From CBDCYS01 sp965226245 (lineage in GTDB: Bacteria; Acidobacteriota; Terriglobia; Bryobacterales; UBA6623): 64,000 bases of DNA. The stretch is from the NCBI GenBank assembly GCA_965226245.1, contig CBDDCL010000015.1:1984001-2048000 (forward strand), written 5' to 3'. The notes beneath the pieces were generated by a model, which worked only from the letters and a program-made list of their open reading frames with translations, did not search any database and had not been told where the DNA came from. Of the stretch, positions 17,730 through 27,455 are shown in pieces. Numbering within the stretch: the first letter of the stretch is position 1; the number at the start of each line of letters is the position of its first letter. The translations under genes and the position numbers were made by a program.

Positions 17730-19417
17730 GGGCCTCGACGGAGAAGATGAGTTTAGAAAGGTGCTGGGGAGCCGTTGTTTGAATAGCCGTCCTGATTCCG
17801 CTGGCAACAGCGTATCGGGCGGCGCCGAGAGCGAAGGCCTTCAAGTTGTGTTTTGACTGGAAGTTCCCCCGTGGCCTGCTCTCTCGGCAGCGACGCACTC
17901 TGCTCGGGCCGGCATTCGGTGCGGGCAGGGGCGGTGACCCTTTTGTATGAAATGACGATTGGAGCGAAAGGCATGAAAAAGCCATCCCTGGTATCTATTG
18001 GATCTGTCTCCCTGGCATTCGTTGCGCTTCTGGGCGCTTCGACACTGTGGGCGCAGGGCCACGTTACAGGCAACACAACGTTCGGTAAAGTGATTCCCCT
18101 TCCCGGACACATCAACGCCGTGGCCATCGATGAGGCGCGAGGTCTCGTCTACGCGGGCAATTTCAGCGCGGGACGGGTGGAGGTGCTTTCGATGGCCACC
18201 CATCAGCGGGTCAGCTCTTTTTCGACGACCCCCCAGCCGGCCGCCATGGTCGGCATGGATATGTCGCTGGACAGCCGGTTTCTGGTGACCTTGAACGCCC
18301 CGGTGACCTCGGGAGTCCCGCAGCTCTCCGGTATAACGGCGGTCAACCTGAATGACCCTGCTGACCGGCGCCACTATCCGATGGTAGGCACTCCGCTGGC
18401 AATCACGTTCCAGTCCAATGGCGAAGCGTTCATCATTACGACGCTCGGCATTGTTCTGTTCGAGCCGGATGACGGGTCGTTTCGGCCCCTCGTGGACTTT
18501 GATGCGATCGAGGGTGTCGAGGGCGGCGCCGAGATTAGCCTGCCCGTGCCGCCCGCCACGTTTCCCCGTGAAGTGAACACGGCCACGGTGGATAACAATG
18601 CCACCGGAACTTGGATTTTCGGGGCGACGGATACGTTCGTGTTTTCTTATCAGGTCGGGTTTCCTGCCGGGCTGATGGTGATTCGCACCAATGAGACGCT
18701 GGTGAATTCTCCCGTGTTTCCACAAGTCAGCGCCTCCGAAGATGGAAAGTATTTTATGGCTGGGCAGCTACTGTTCAATCGGCGGCTGCGGGTCATCGCT
18801 GATACGTCTCTCGCGGAGGGCGCCTCGGACCTGCTAGTCGGCGGTAGCGCGATCGACGCCGACATCAACACCGTTTACGTTTCGTTCGACGCCGTCGCTC
18901 CGAAGGAACCAACGAACCCCGGAGGTCCTGACCTTGGGCTGCTGAACTTGATGGATCTGGACAACCTTTGGTTGCGCACCCAATACTTGTTGCCGGAAAA
19001 GATATTTGGGCCGCTGGCGATCGACTCGACCGGTGATCACATCTACGCCCTCGGGCAATCCGGCCTTATTTATCTTTCAGCTGATGAACTTGCCAACGCC
19101 CCGCAAATCGAGTTCCATCCGGACGACCGCCGGCTGTTCTTCCAGTTCGATTTCTGCAACCGCGAGGCGCAGGTTCAGACGCTGCGGCTGGAAAACCCCG
19201 GAGGGAAGCCGGCTCAATTCACGTTGTCGGTCGACCCGCAGAGGAGTTCAGGCCGACCGGCGGTGCGTTTTGAGCCGCATACCGGAGTGACGCCCGTCGA
19301 TGTCCGGGTCACAGTGGACCCCGGCGCATTGGGGCCCGTCCAGGGGACGAGCACCTTTCCGGTCAACATCGAAACCAACGCGATCAACATACCGCGGACC
19401 GGAATGGTTTTAGCGAA

Positions 19418-20444
19418 ATGGGGTATTTAGTTGACTCCAGTAGCCACAATATGTTGTGGTTGGGGGCATGAAGGAGGACTACCCCCGAAACCTCGTCGAG
19501 TTGGAAGCTCGATTCTCGACCGAGGAGGCGTGCCGGGAGTACCTGCTGAAGCTGCGCTGGCCGGAGGGGTTCGTGTGCCCGCGCTGTGGGATCCAGTCCT
19601 CATGGGCCAGCAAACGCAATCTGCTGCTCTGCGCCGACTGCGGTTACCAGGCCTCGGTGACGGCGGGCACGATTTTCCAGGACACCCGCAAGCCCTTGAC
19701 GTTGTGGTTCCGGGCGGCTTGGTGGGTGACAACGCAAAAAGGCGGGGCCAGCGCGCTGGAGTTGCAGCGGGTCTTGGGTTTGGGTAGCTATGTAACCGCC
19801 TGGACCTGGCTGCACAAGTTCCGCCGCGCCATGGTGCGCCCCGGTCGCAATCGGCTGGTCGGCCGGGTGGAGGTGGACGAAACGTATGTGGGCGGAGTCG
19901 AAGAGGGCGTCCGAGGTCGCGAAATGGTTGGCAAAGCGTTAGTTGCGGTTGCTGCCGAGGAGGATGGGCGCGGTATGGGTCGCATCCGGCTCCGTCGGAT
20001 CGCGGATGCCTCAGCGGCGAGCTTGGAAGCCTTTGTCGAAGAAGCTATCCAACCTGGCAGCCTCGTGCACACCGACGGCTGGGAAGGCTATGCGGGATTG
20101 GAGAACAAAGGATACCGCCATGAAGTCACCGTGCTGCGCGGGAAGCGGCAATCGGCGAGTAAGCTGCTGCCGAGAGTCCATCGTGTCGCCTCTCTGCTAA
20201 AGCGCTGGCTGTTGGGGACCCACCAGGGGGCTGTCAGTCACGAGTATTTGGACTACTACCTGGACGAGTTCACGTTCCGCTTCAACCGGCGGACCTCACG
20301 GTCGCGCGGCAAACTTTTCTATCGCCTCCTCCAGCAGGCGGTCGCCGCCGACCCTGCTCCCTATAAGACAATGGTCGAGGCCACCAGGGCCGGCACCCCC
20401 ACCCCCAAGATGTAGTGGCTACTGGAGTCAACTAAATACCCCAT
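19418..20444 (+). mobile_element. IS1595-family insertion sequence, copy A (complete)
   Basis: 1027 bp. It has perfect terminal inverted repeats of about 30 bp beginning ATGGGGTATTTAGTTGAC and ending in the reverse complement. It encodes one transposase. The 8-bp target repeat TTAGCGAA lies before this copy (19410-19417) and after the adjacent shredded copy (20863-20870), so the intact and shredded copies together occupy a single target site. Confidence 0.93.
19468..20415 (+). CDS. IS1595-family (ISXO2-like) transposase, copy A
   Basis: 315 aa from the ATG; an in-frame GTG 12 nt upstream is an alternative start. N-terminal part: FSTEEACREYLLKLRWPEGF followed by a zinc-ribbon with CPRCG and CADCG pairs (about residues 35-60). 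Catalytic domain: VEVDETYVGGVEEG, then VHTDGWEGYAGL, and near the end HEYLDYYLDEFTFRFNRRTS, the arrangement of the ISXO2-type DDE/DDN domain. The same protein is encoded by the copies at 27506, 30388, 33931, 37687 and 62675, which implies very recent spread. No frameshift is visible, so it is probably functional. Confidence 0.92.
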   Translation: MKEDYPRNLVELEARFSTEEACREYLLKLRWPEGFVCPRCGIQSSWASKRNLLLCADCGYQASVTAGTIFQDTRKPLTLWFRAAWWVTTQKGGASALELQRVLGLGSYVTAWTWLHKFRRAMVRPGRNRLVGRVEVDETYVGGVEEGVRGREMVGKALVAVAAEEDGRGMGRIRLRRIADASAASLEAFVEEAIQPGSLVHTDGWEGYAGLENKGYRHEVTVLRGKRQSASKLLPRVHRVASLLKRWLLGTHQGAVSHEYLDYYLDEFTFRFNRRTSRSRGKLFYRLLQQAVAADPAPYKTMVEATRAGTPTPKM

Positions 20445-20862
20445 TTAGCAATATGTTGTGGTTGGGGGCATGAAGGAACTACCCCCGAAACCTCCGCTCG
20501 ATTCTCGACCGAGGAGGCGTGGGGACCTGCAGAAGCTGCGCTGGCCGGAGGTGCCCGCGCTTGATCCAGTCACGCAATCTGCTGCTCTGCGCCGATTCGG
20601 TGGACTACTACCTGGACGAGTTCACGTTCCGCTTCAAGTTCCGCCGCGCCATGGTCACCGGGCGGACGAAACCTCACGGTCGCGCGGCAAACTTTTCTAT
20701 CGCCTCCTCCAGCAGGCGGTCGCCGCCGACCCTGCTCCCTATAAGACAATGGTCGAGGCCACCAGGGCCGGCACCCCCACCCCCAAGATGTAGTCACGGT
20801 CGCGCGGCAAACTTTTCTATCGCCTCCTCCAGCAGGCTACTGGAGTCAACTAAATACCCCAT
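20445..20862 (+). mobile_element. shredded and rearranged IS1595 remnant, copy B
   Basis: 418 bp made of many short stretches identical to the IS, joined with deletions and out of order. A block from about 80% of the IS length (starting GGACTACTACCTGGACG, near 20602) precedes one from about 40% (GTTCCGCCGCGCCATGGT, near 20637). The segment CACGGTCGCGCGGCAAAC appears twice (near 20673 and 20794). It has lost the left inverted repeat but keeps most of the right one (CTACTGGAGTCAACTAAAT), followed by the target repeat. Confidence 0.85.
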
Positions 20863-22529
20863 TTAGCGAATATCCGCGATGTGGATCAGAAAGGAATCTT
20901 GCACGTCACTGCGGGACGCTTGGTCGACATCGTGGCTGACCCGTTTCGGGACCGCTTCTATGCGCTCGACCAGGAAGGATTCCAGGTTTTGGTTTTGGAC
21001 GCGAACTTCCGATTGAGCGGAAGAATCCGTACTGGTAATACCCCTACCTGGATGCTGCTCAGCCGTGACGGCCGCTTCCTCGTTGTCGCCAACGCTCGGT
21101 CGGAGACCATGACGTTGATCGACCTCAACACTCTCCAGGTGAACAACACGATTTTCCTTACCTGGGAGTCACTCGGCGGAGGCCGCTACCCGCTCTCGCT
21201 TGCCGCGGACAATGCCAACATTTTGATCTCAACGCGTGGCACGAGCGGCGGGCAGATCGCCATGCTGAATCTGTCTCACAAGTCGGTTACCAATCCCGAC
21301 ACCTTGGGCATCTTCCTCAATTCGTTTGACAACGACACCGCTCTTGTGGCTAAGCCGGACGGCTCGGGAATATTAATTGTGGAGGCGAGTGGCGGCGTGC
21401 ACTTCTGGGAAACACTGTCTTCTCGTGTCACCCTGTCCCGTGACGATCTGCCGGGGCTGAGGGGAGCGCTCGGCGCCGGTTTGGACTTCTTTCTCGTCGA
21501 TAATCACGTGCTGAATTCCTCCCTTGTCCGAATCGCCACGCTGCCGGGGGCCGAAGCGGGTCAGGAATCTTCCGGCTTCACGCTGACCCCCGACCTGCGA
21601 GGTGTTCGTTCGATTCGGCCTCGCTCCGCGGTGGACACCGGTGCGCTGCAGAGGCATGATCCTCGTGATCCAACGCGTTTGACGAACTCGGTCCGGATGG
21701 TGGAGCCCCCGCCTGCGACGAGCACGGCCCTTCGGTTCTCGCGAACTCTGACCACCCTGCGGGATGGCAGGTTAGCATCGACCAGCAGTGCCGGAGTCAT
21801 CGAGTTTCCGCTGGCTTTTGACGCCACGCTCCAAATACCCCGGGTGGCGGCAATCACCAACGGGGCGGACTTTAGCCGCAATTTGGGTTCCGGCGGTCTG
21901 ATCACGATCTTTGGGGACAATCTTGCCACCCAAACCGCTTCGGCGGATAGCACGCCGCTTCCGACCAGCCTGGCGAATACCTGCGTGACGGTGAATGGCG
22001 CGAATCTTCCGCTGATGTTCGTCTCACCCGAGCAGATCAACGCCCAGTTGCCGTTTGTCGCCGGCGTCTCCAACATGCTGGTGCACAATACAGGTGGTTT
22101 AAGCAACATTTTCGTCAGCCGCGTTGAGCCGTCAGCTCCGGCGATCTTCAAGGTCTCCGGGCCGAACAACAATAGTTTCGCGGCGGTGTTTCGCGAAGAC
22201 AACAAGCTGGCGACCCTGTCGAGTCCGCTGCGCGCCAATGAAATCGCGGTGATCTATGCGACGGGCCTGGGGTTCGTTTCACCGATCGCACTGCCGGGAT
22301 ACAGGGCCCCTGAGTCTCCCTTGTCGAGAGTGACAATTGAGCCGACGGTGACTTTCGGCGGGGTGGGGGGCGACATCCTGTTTGCCGGCCTCACACCTGG
22401 TTTTGTCGGGCTCTATCAGCTCAACGTTCGCGTACCGATCGGAGCTCCGCTTGGCGCCGAGGTGCCTCTCGAGGTGTCCGCCGGCGGCCCGTCGTCCAAG
22501 GTTAGCGTCAGGATAGTCGAGTAATCCAG

Positions 22530-22564
22530 CGGCGGCCCAGCTCTCCCCGCGGGCCGGGCCGCCG
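22530..22564 (+). terminator. GC-rich hairpin after the TIGR03437 gene
   Basis: CGGCGGCCC (22530-22538) pairs perfectly with GGGCCGCCG (22556-22564) across a 17-nt loop, starting 5 nt after the stop codon. No T-run follows, so it would be a weak intrinsic terminator or an mRNA 3' stabiliser. Confidence 0.4.
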
Positions 22565-22606
22565 CACCACCGCCATCGTGTCCAGGCACGAATTATTGGG
22601 GAAAGC

Positions 22607-23272
22607 ATGAGAGAACGAAATCTACCGTTGATGATAATCTTGCCCCTGCTAGCGGGCATTCTCCTGGTACAGCCTCTAAATGCGGAGTCCGGATATGAAA
22701 TCGGCGCTGTCGGATTGATTTCTACCTATACCAAGGTCGACGTCGAAGGCCGTTCAAGCACTGGACGAGTCGGTCCGGGATTCGGTCCCTCGGGCGGATT
22801 TGTCCTGGGGCAAACCATGGGTGAACGCGGGCGCTGGGGCGGTGAGTTTCGCTACATCTACTTCAAGAACGATCTCAAACTGGAGGGCTCCGGCGAGTCG
22901 GTGGAGTTCGGTGCGCAATCACAGGCGATTCACTACGACGTGCTGTACTACCTGTCCAACAAAAACGCGAAAGTCCGCCCCTATATCGCCGCGGGGTTTG
23001 GCGTGAAAGTCTATCAGGGCACCGGCAGCGAGGAACCTTTTCAACCGCTGACCGATCTCGCCTTGCTGACCAAATCCAGCGAGGCTATGCCCACCGGAGA
23101 TTTTGGGGCCGGAGTGAAGATCCAAATGGGTAAGAGCTGGTTCTTCCGGATCGAATTCCGCGACTACTTTAGCGGCATTCCGAGAAAGGTCATCGCTCCG
23201 GCGCCCGGCGCCTCTATGGATGGCATTTTGCATCATTGGGCCCCCTTCTTCGGTATCACCTGGATCTTCTGA
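22607..23272 (+). CDS. outer-membrane beta-barrel protein, OmpA/OmpW-like size
   Basis: 221 aa with a signal peptide (IILPLLAGILLVQPLNAES). The mature part alternates amphipathic strands typical of a small eight-strand barrel: YEIGAVGLISTYTKVDV, GGEFRYIYFKNDLKL, QAIHYDVLYYLSN, VRPYIAAGFGVKVYQG and WFFRIEFRDYF. It ends in an aromatic residue (GITWIF), as expected for barrel recognition by BamA. The strand around KVRPYIAAGFGVK is the commonest hallmark of the porin-like barrel family. Ligand or function is unknown. GGGGAAAG precedes the ATG. The gene lies alone between the TIGR03437 gene and the convergent DUF1080 gene. Confidence 0.75.
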   Translation: MRERNLPLMIILPLLAGILLVQPLNAESGYEIGAVGLISTYTKVDVEGRSSTGRVGPGFGPSGGFVLGQTMGERGRWGGEFRYIYFKNDLKLEGSGESVEFGAQSQAIHYDVLYYLSNKNAKVRPYIAAGFGVKVYQGTGSEEPFQPLTDLALLTKSSEAMPTGDFGAGVKIQMGKSWFFRIEFRDYFSGIPRKVIAPAPGASMDGILHHWAPFFGITWIF

Positions 23273-23299
23273 TTCGGACGGCCCGTCAACCGTGTCTAG

Positions 23300-23941
23300 C
23301 TAAAGTTCCTTGATACGAATGCGCCGGAACTCAATCGGTTCGTTGTGTCCCAGAAAGCCGAGGTGACCCGACTTGCGGTTCAAGCCTGGGTGCTTTTCAA
23401 GAACCTCCGGATCGCTTACCGAATCCAGGTCGGCATCGAGAATCGTGTGGCCATTGAGGACAACTTTCACGTGACGCTTCCGCACCGTGACTTCTTGTTC
23501 GTTCCAGCCGCCCAGCGGTTTCAGATACCCGGTCTTGGCGGGGAAGACGTGGTAGAGTGAGCCGTGTTTTTGCCAGGGTTTGATGTCTTTGTACCGTGGA
23601 GCCGTGTTGTCGATGATCTGCAGCTCCATGCCTTCGTAAGACAGGCTGTCTGCGTTCATCGGCGATCGGATGGCCAAGCCATTGTTGGAGCCGCTGCGCA
23701 GCTTGAATTCAAATCGCAGTACGAAGTCCGTATACTCTTTTTCGGTCAAAAGATTGCCACCGCCTTTTGGAGGACAAACGATTTTGCCGTCGCGGACCAG
23801 ATAGCCGTCACCTGTTTTGCCCAACAGCTTCCAGCCCTTCAAGGTTTTGCCGTCGAACAGCGAAACGAATCCCGGTTCGGCGTCCGTGGGAGCTCCGATC
23901 AGAGCGAAGGCAAGAAGAGCAAGCAGCAGTCCAGGCCGCAT
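23300..23941 (-). CDS. DUF1080 family protein (3-keto-glycoside hydrolase-like), exported
   Basis: 213 aa from the ATG at 23941, which places a signal peptide (PGLLLALLAFALIGAPTDAE) directly at the N-terminus; the longer frame adds 25 unrelated residues. The mature part is one DUF1080 domain: FVSLFDGKTLKGWKLLGK at its start, DFVLRFEFKLRSGSNNGLAIRS in the middle, and GHLGFLGHNEPIEFRRIRIKEL at the end. The fold is a concanavalin-like beta-sandwich. Family members have been linked to cleavage of 3-keto-sugars, but for most the substrate is unknown. It is transcribed away from the glycosyltransferase gene that follows. Confidence 0.85.
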   Translation of the reverse strand: MRPGLLLALLAFALIGAPTDAEPGFVSLFDGKTLKGWKLLGKTGDGYLVRDGKIVCPPKGGGNLLTEKEYTDFVLRFEFKLRSGSNNGLAIRSPMNADSLSYEGMELQIIDNTAPRYKDIKPWQKHGSLYHVFPAKTGYLKPLGGWNEQEVTVRKRHVKVVLNGHTILDADLDSVSDPEVLEKHPGLNRKSGHLGFLGHNEPIEFRRIRIKEL

Positions 23942-24129
23942 GGGCCTTTTCGCGGAGATCCATATTGTCCGTTCAGATTGGTGCGCTTTTCCAGCGGGTG
24001 CGGGCTTAATGAGCATGGCGAATGCAGCTTATCATTAGACCGGACCCTGGTCAAGAGGCGGCCCTCGATTCCCCCGGCGCCTGCGCTGGCGGGGCTAGTT
24101 CGGACGGGGCAATGTGAAAGGGATTCTGG

Positions 24130-24846
24130 ATGAAGCTTTCCGTCGTCATTCCGGTTTACAACGAGGTCACGACCGTTCGTGAAATCGTCGAGCGCGTTCA
24201 AAAAGTCGCGGTTGACAAGGAAATCATCATCGTCGATGATTTCTCGACGGACGGCACTCGCGATGTTCTTGAAGAGATTGCCAAACAGCATCCCAACCTG
24301 ACTGTTCTCTACCACGACCGCAACCGGGGGAAGGGAAGGGCGTTGCGCACCGGATTTTCCGCTGCCCGAGGCAAGTATGTCATCGTGCAGGATGCCGACC
24401 TCGAGTACGACCCCCAAGATTATCCTAGGCTGCTCAACCCGCTTGAGCACCACGGAGCCGATGCCGTTTTCGGCTCCCGCTTCATCACCACCCAAGAACA
24501 CCGCGTGTTGTACTTCTGGCACTCGCTCGGCAACAAGCTCTTAACCCTGCTGTCGAACATGGCCACTGATCTCAATCTCACCGATATGGAGACCTGCTAC
24601 AAGGTCTTTCGGCGGGAGCTCATCCAGTCGATCCCGTTGGAAGAGGACCGCTTCGGTTTCGAGCCCGAGGTGACCGCGAAACTCGCCCGCTCCGGGGCCC
24701 GGATCTACGAGGTCGGCATCGCCTACCACGGCCGCACCTACGAAGAGGGCAAGAAGATCGGAATGAAAGACGGGTTCCGCGCGCTGTGGTGCATTTTTAA
24801 GTATTGGCTGAAGCCGTTCCGGTTGGTTCCTCCTCCCCAGCAGTGA
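24130..24846 (+). CDS. family 2 glycosyltransferase, dolichyl/polyprenyl-phosphate mannosyltransferase (DPM1)-like
   Basis: 238 aa soluble GT-A enzyme without transmembrane helices. Seen: LSVVIPVYNEVTTVREIVER, EIIIVDDFSTDGTRDVLEE (nucleotide-binding DD), RNRGKGRALRTGFSAARG, VQDADLEYDP (the DxD metal site), FGSRF and the DMETCYKVFRREL segment characteristic of the DPM1-like group. It should transfer a sugar from an NDP-sugar to polyprenyl phosphate on the cytoplasmic side. Such lipid-linked sugars are donors for GT-C enzymes like the two candidates at 2958 and 4854; a functional link is speculative because they lie 18 kb away. Confidence 0.88.
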   Translation: MKLSVVIPVYNEVTTVREIVERVQKVAVDKEIIIVDDFSTDGTRDVLEEIAKQHPNLTVLYHDRNRGKGRALRTGFSAARGKYVIVQDADLEYDPQDYPRLLNPLEHHGADAVFGSRFITTQEHRVLYFWHSLGNKLLTLLSNMATDLNLTDMETCYKVFRRELIQSIPLEEDRFGFEPEVTAKLARSGARIYEVGIAYHGRTYEEGKKIGMKDGFRALWCIFKYWLKPFRLVPPPQQ

Positions 24847-25864
24847 CGCGGGTTCGAAAGGGCTCCTCGCAGCGATCGAAAAAGCAATCGCAAGGCTCGC
24901 TGCAGGTGGCCTCCGCGGGGGCAGGTGTCGACCGATGCTTGCCGGGTCGGAACCACGAACGGAAGTGATTGAAATAAAACCGGTTACGCGATGGGGTATA
25001 AATTGTCTTACGAAATGGCAGAGAATGGCACAAAATGGCATGGTTTCGGGGTATTTTCCGGCATTTTCTGGTGCTTCGAGGTGAGGTTGATTTCTGAGGG
25101 CATTGTTTTCAGTGACTTGCGATTTGAGGCGCTGGGTGGCCCGTGGCAAAAAGGGTGTCAAAACGTGTTGCAACCCAGTTTTTTTAAACAGTCCCCATGT
25201 GGGAGTAACAGTGGGCCGCTACTGGCGAGCCGCTTGAAACTATCGTTGCCGCGAAACGGTTTGCGGGTCTGCGGATCGGTGTTCGGGCGCGGACCCGCCA
25301 CAACCGAAAAGGGCTGGGGGTCGGCGGCGTGTTCAGGTGTCCAGCTCGTTGATTCCCGCGTTTCATTTGCCGCTCCTTTTTTGAGAGGCGCCTCTTGCTC
25401 CCGTTGATCGAACCTCGACAACCGCCCTCAAAAGGAGCGCAAAAACGGCCGCTAGCGGATGGTCTTCTTCCCCGGTAGTTTTGGACGGACGGGCGCCGAC
25501 ATGAGTGCCGGCGCTACGTCGGCCCGGAGGCCGACGCTGCCCGCCAGGAGGCGCGCGCCACGTCAGGTGGTGCGTCTGTCGTTGGACCGGCTGAGAGCCG
25601 GTCGCTACTGGGCCGAAGCCATCCGCGGGGGATGACCACACATGCGGAGAGCAACTCGAAACTGTCCAGGCCGGGAAACGGTCGTGTTGGTCCGGTGATC
25701 TATGTCCTTAGCGGTTGCTAGTCGCAGTGTAGCAGGCGGTGTCAAGTGTTTCGGGGGGCTTTCGCATGACAATGTTGAGATTAAAGGGAATAAAAATCTT
25801 AAATTGCGTGAATGACCCTTGGAGTTTTGGCCACAATGCCGCGTGCCGGTTTTTGGCGTGCCGG
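24847..25864. other. about 1 kb without a recognised gene
   Basis: Open frames on both strands here are composition artefacts: no family resemblance, no good ribosome-binding sites. The segment holds three tandem 10-bp repeats (25011-25040) and GC-rich dyads, for example GACCGGCTGAGAGCCGGTC near 25587, of the type found in dispersed intergenic repeats. It begins the repeat- and IS-rich island. Confidence 0.5.
25011..25040. repeat. three tandem 10-bp repeats
   Basis: CGAAATGGCA, GAGAATGGCA and CAAAATGGCA follow each other without spacing (shared core AATGGCA). They could be protein-binding iterons or a decayed microsatellite; no gene lies immediately next to them. Confidence 0.5.
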
Positions 25865-26116
25865 CTACAGGCGCTTGTTAGGCCGGCGACGGGCCCGGCC
25901 TGCAGCCGCTTCAGCGGTATCAACCAGGAGTCGCAGCGCGCGGTTTACTGACTCCGCGTCGCGAAACACCTTCGCCAGGTACGGCTCGATCAACATCAGG
26001 TTGGTTCCAGCAATCGCCTTTCGGTAGTACTTCCCGCGAACGCCGCCCTTGAGGCGTGAGAGGTCGTACTCCGGAAGCAAATCGTCATTCAATCTCTTCG
26101 CCGATGCCTTCTTCAT
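25865..26116 (-). CDS. small conserved hypothetical protein, antitoxin-like
   Basis: 83 aa. The sequence (LLPEYDLSRLKGGVRGKYYRKAIAGTNLMLIEPYLAKVFRD followed by AESVNRALRLLVDTAE) is of a type I have often seen next to small toxin genes or alone in genomic islands: a short strand-rich N-terminus and a helix with the pattern D-A-E-S-V-N-x-A-L-R-L-L. No partner toxin is visible on either side; the upstream 206 bp to yceI contain nothing recognisable. The tail is Arg-rich (RARRRPNKRL). A DNA-binding antitoxin role is an inference by resemblance only. Confidence 0.6.
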   Translation of the reverse strand: MKKASAKRLNDDLLPEYDLSRLKGGVRGKYYRKAIAGTNLMLIEPYLAKVFRDAESVNRALRLLVDTAEAAAGRARRRPNKRL

Positions 26117-26509
26117 ATTGCCTGCGCTCTCTTCTGGCCGCCTTTCGTGCGCTGATGATTGGTATGCGGTCTCCCCCTAATTCGGGCTCCGTCCCCGAAC
26201 GCTCCCACAACGCCCCCACGGACCCGCAACATCTTCTTACCAGTGGAACAGACGAGGCCGAGTCGATCAACCCAACCGCGCCACCGGCGCAGCCTTGAGA
26301 TTGTTCTGATCCAGAAGGGAATCTATTCACTTTCGAGCAAGGCCTCTACGTCGATGGTGATGAGAACCTCATTGCCCACGATGACACCTCCCTTATCCAT
26401 GGCGGCGTTCCAACTGACACCGAAGTCCTGACGGTTGATCGTAGTTTTCGCGGTGAAGCCCGCGCGAGTAATGGGTCCTTTGTCTTCATTGCCGACCCAA
26501 TAGGGGGTA

Positions 26510-27455
26510 ATGGGGTATTTAGTTGACTCCAGTAGCCACAATATGTTGTGGTTGGGGGCATGAAGGAGGACTACCCCCGAAACCTCGTCGAGTTGGAAGC
26601 TCGATTCTCACCGAGGAGGCGCCGGGAGTACCTGCTGAAGCTGCGCTGGCCGGAGGGGTTCGTGTGCCCGCGCTGTGGGATGATGGGCCAGCAAACGCAA
26701 TCTGCTGCTCTGCGCCGACTGCGGTTACCAGGCCTCGGTGACGGCGGGCACGATTTTCCAGGACACCCGCAAGCCCTTGACGTTGTGGTTCCGGGCGGCT
26801 TGGTGGGTGACAACGCAAAAAGGCGGGGCCAGCGCGCTGGAGTTGCAGCGGGTCTTGGGTTTGGGTAGCTATGTAACCGCCTGGACCTGGCTGCACAAGT
26901 TCCGCCGCGCCATGGTGCGCCCCGGTATCGGCGTCGGCCGGGTGGAGGTGGACGAAACGTATGTGGGCGGAGTCGAAGAGGGCGTCCGACGCGAAATGGT
27001 TCAGTTGCGGTTGCTGCCCCACGCATCCGGCTCCGTCGGATCGCGGATGCCTCAGCGGCGAGCTTGGAAGCCTTTGTCGAAGAAGCTATCCAACCTGGCA
27101 GCCTCGTGGACGGCTGGGAAGGCTATGCGGGATTGGAGAACAAAGGATACCGCCTGAGTCACCGTGCTGCGCGGGAAGCGGCAATCGGCGAGTAAGCTGC
27201 TGCCGAGAGTCCATCGTGTCGCCTCTCTGCTAAAGCGCTGGCTGTTGGGGACCCACCAGGGGGCTGTCAGTCACGAGTATTTGGACTACTACCTGGACGA
27301 GTTCACGTTCCGCTTCAACCGGCGACCTCACGGTCGCGCGGCAAACTTTTCTATCGCCTCCTCCAGCAGGCGGTCGCCGCCGACCCTGAAGCCCGCGGCA
27401 CCCCCACCCCCGAGTAATGGGTCCTTTGTCTTCATTGCCGACCCAATAGGGGGTA
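26510..27455 (+). mobile_element. IS1595 copy C, riddled with small deletions, plus duplicated host flank
   Basis: It starts with an intact left inverted repeat and follows the IS sequence with at least ten short deletions (1 to about 40 bp) and a few filler bases, for example around 26609, 26680, 26926, 26990, 27015, 27108 and 27153. The right inverted repeat is missing. Instead it runs into a mosaic of yceI sequence and IS sequence (27388-27410) and then a repeat of the yceI flank: 27412-27455 copies 26466-26509. No functional transposase. Confidence 0.85.

Larger units (their letters stand above)
17973..22524 (+). pseudogene. secreted beta-propeller protein with C-terminal TIGR03437 domain, split by IS1595 DNA
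   Basis: The N-terminal piece (17973-19417) has a signal peptide (SLAFVALLGASTLWAQG) and repeated propeller blades (HINAVAIDEARGLVYAGNFS; VSASEDGKYFMAGQL; LAIDSTGDHIYALGQSG). The C-terminal piece (20871-22524) continues the propeller (ADPFRDRFYALDQEGFQVLV, LLSRDGRFLVVANA) and ends with the domain I know as TIGR03437, starting about ITNGADFSRNLGSGGLITIF. Removing 19418-20862 and one copy of TTAGCGAA joins MVLAN-IRDVDQKG in frame, giving 1032 aa. The family is greatly expanded in Solibacter-like Acidobacteria and has no known function. As it stands the protein ends soon after residue 480, before the second half of the propeller. Confidence 0.88.

Noticed and set aside
25011..25040. Possible CRISPR-like array
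   Set aside because: The units are only 10 bp and directly adjacent, with no spacers; no cas genes are present.
26085..26330. An 81-codon frame upstream of and overlapping the antitoxin-like gene
   Set aside because: Low-complexity composition and overlap in another frame; no sign of a toxin partner.
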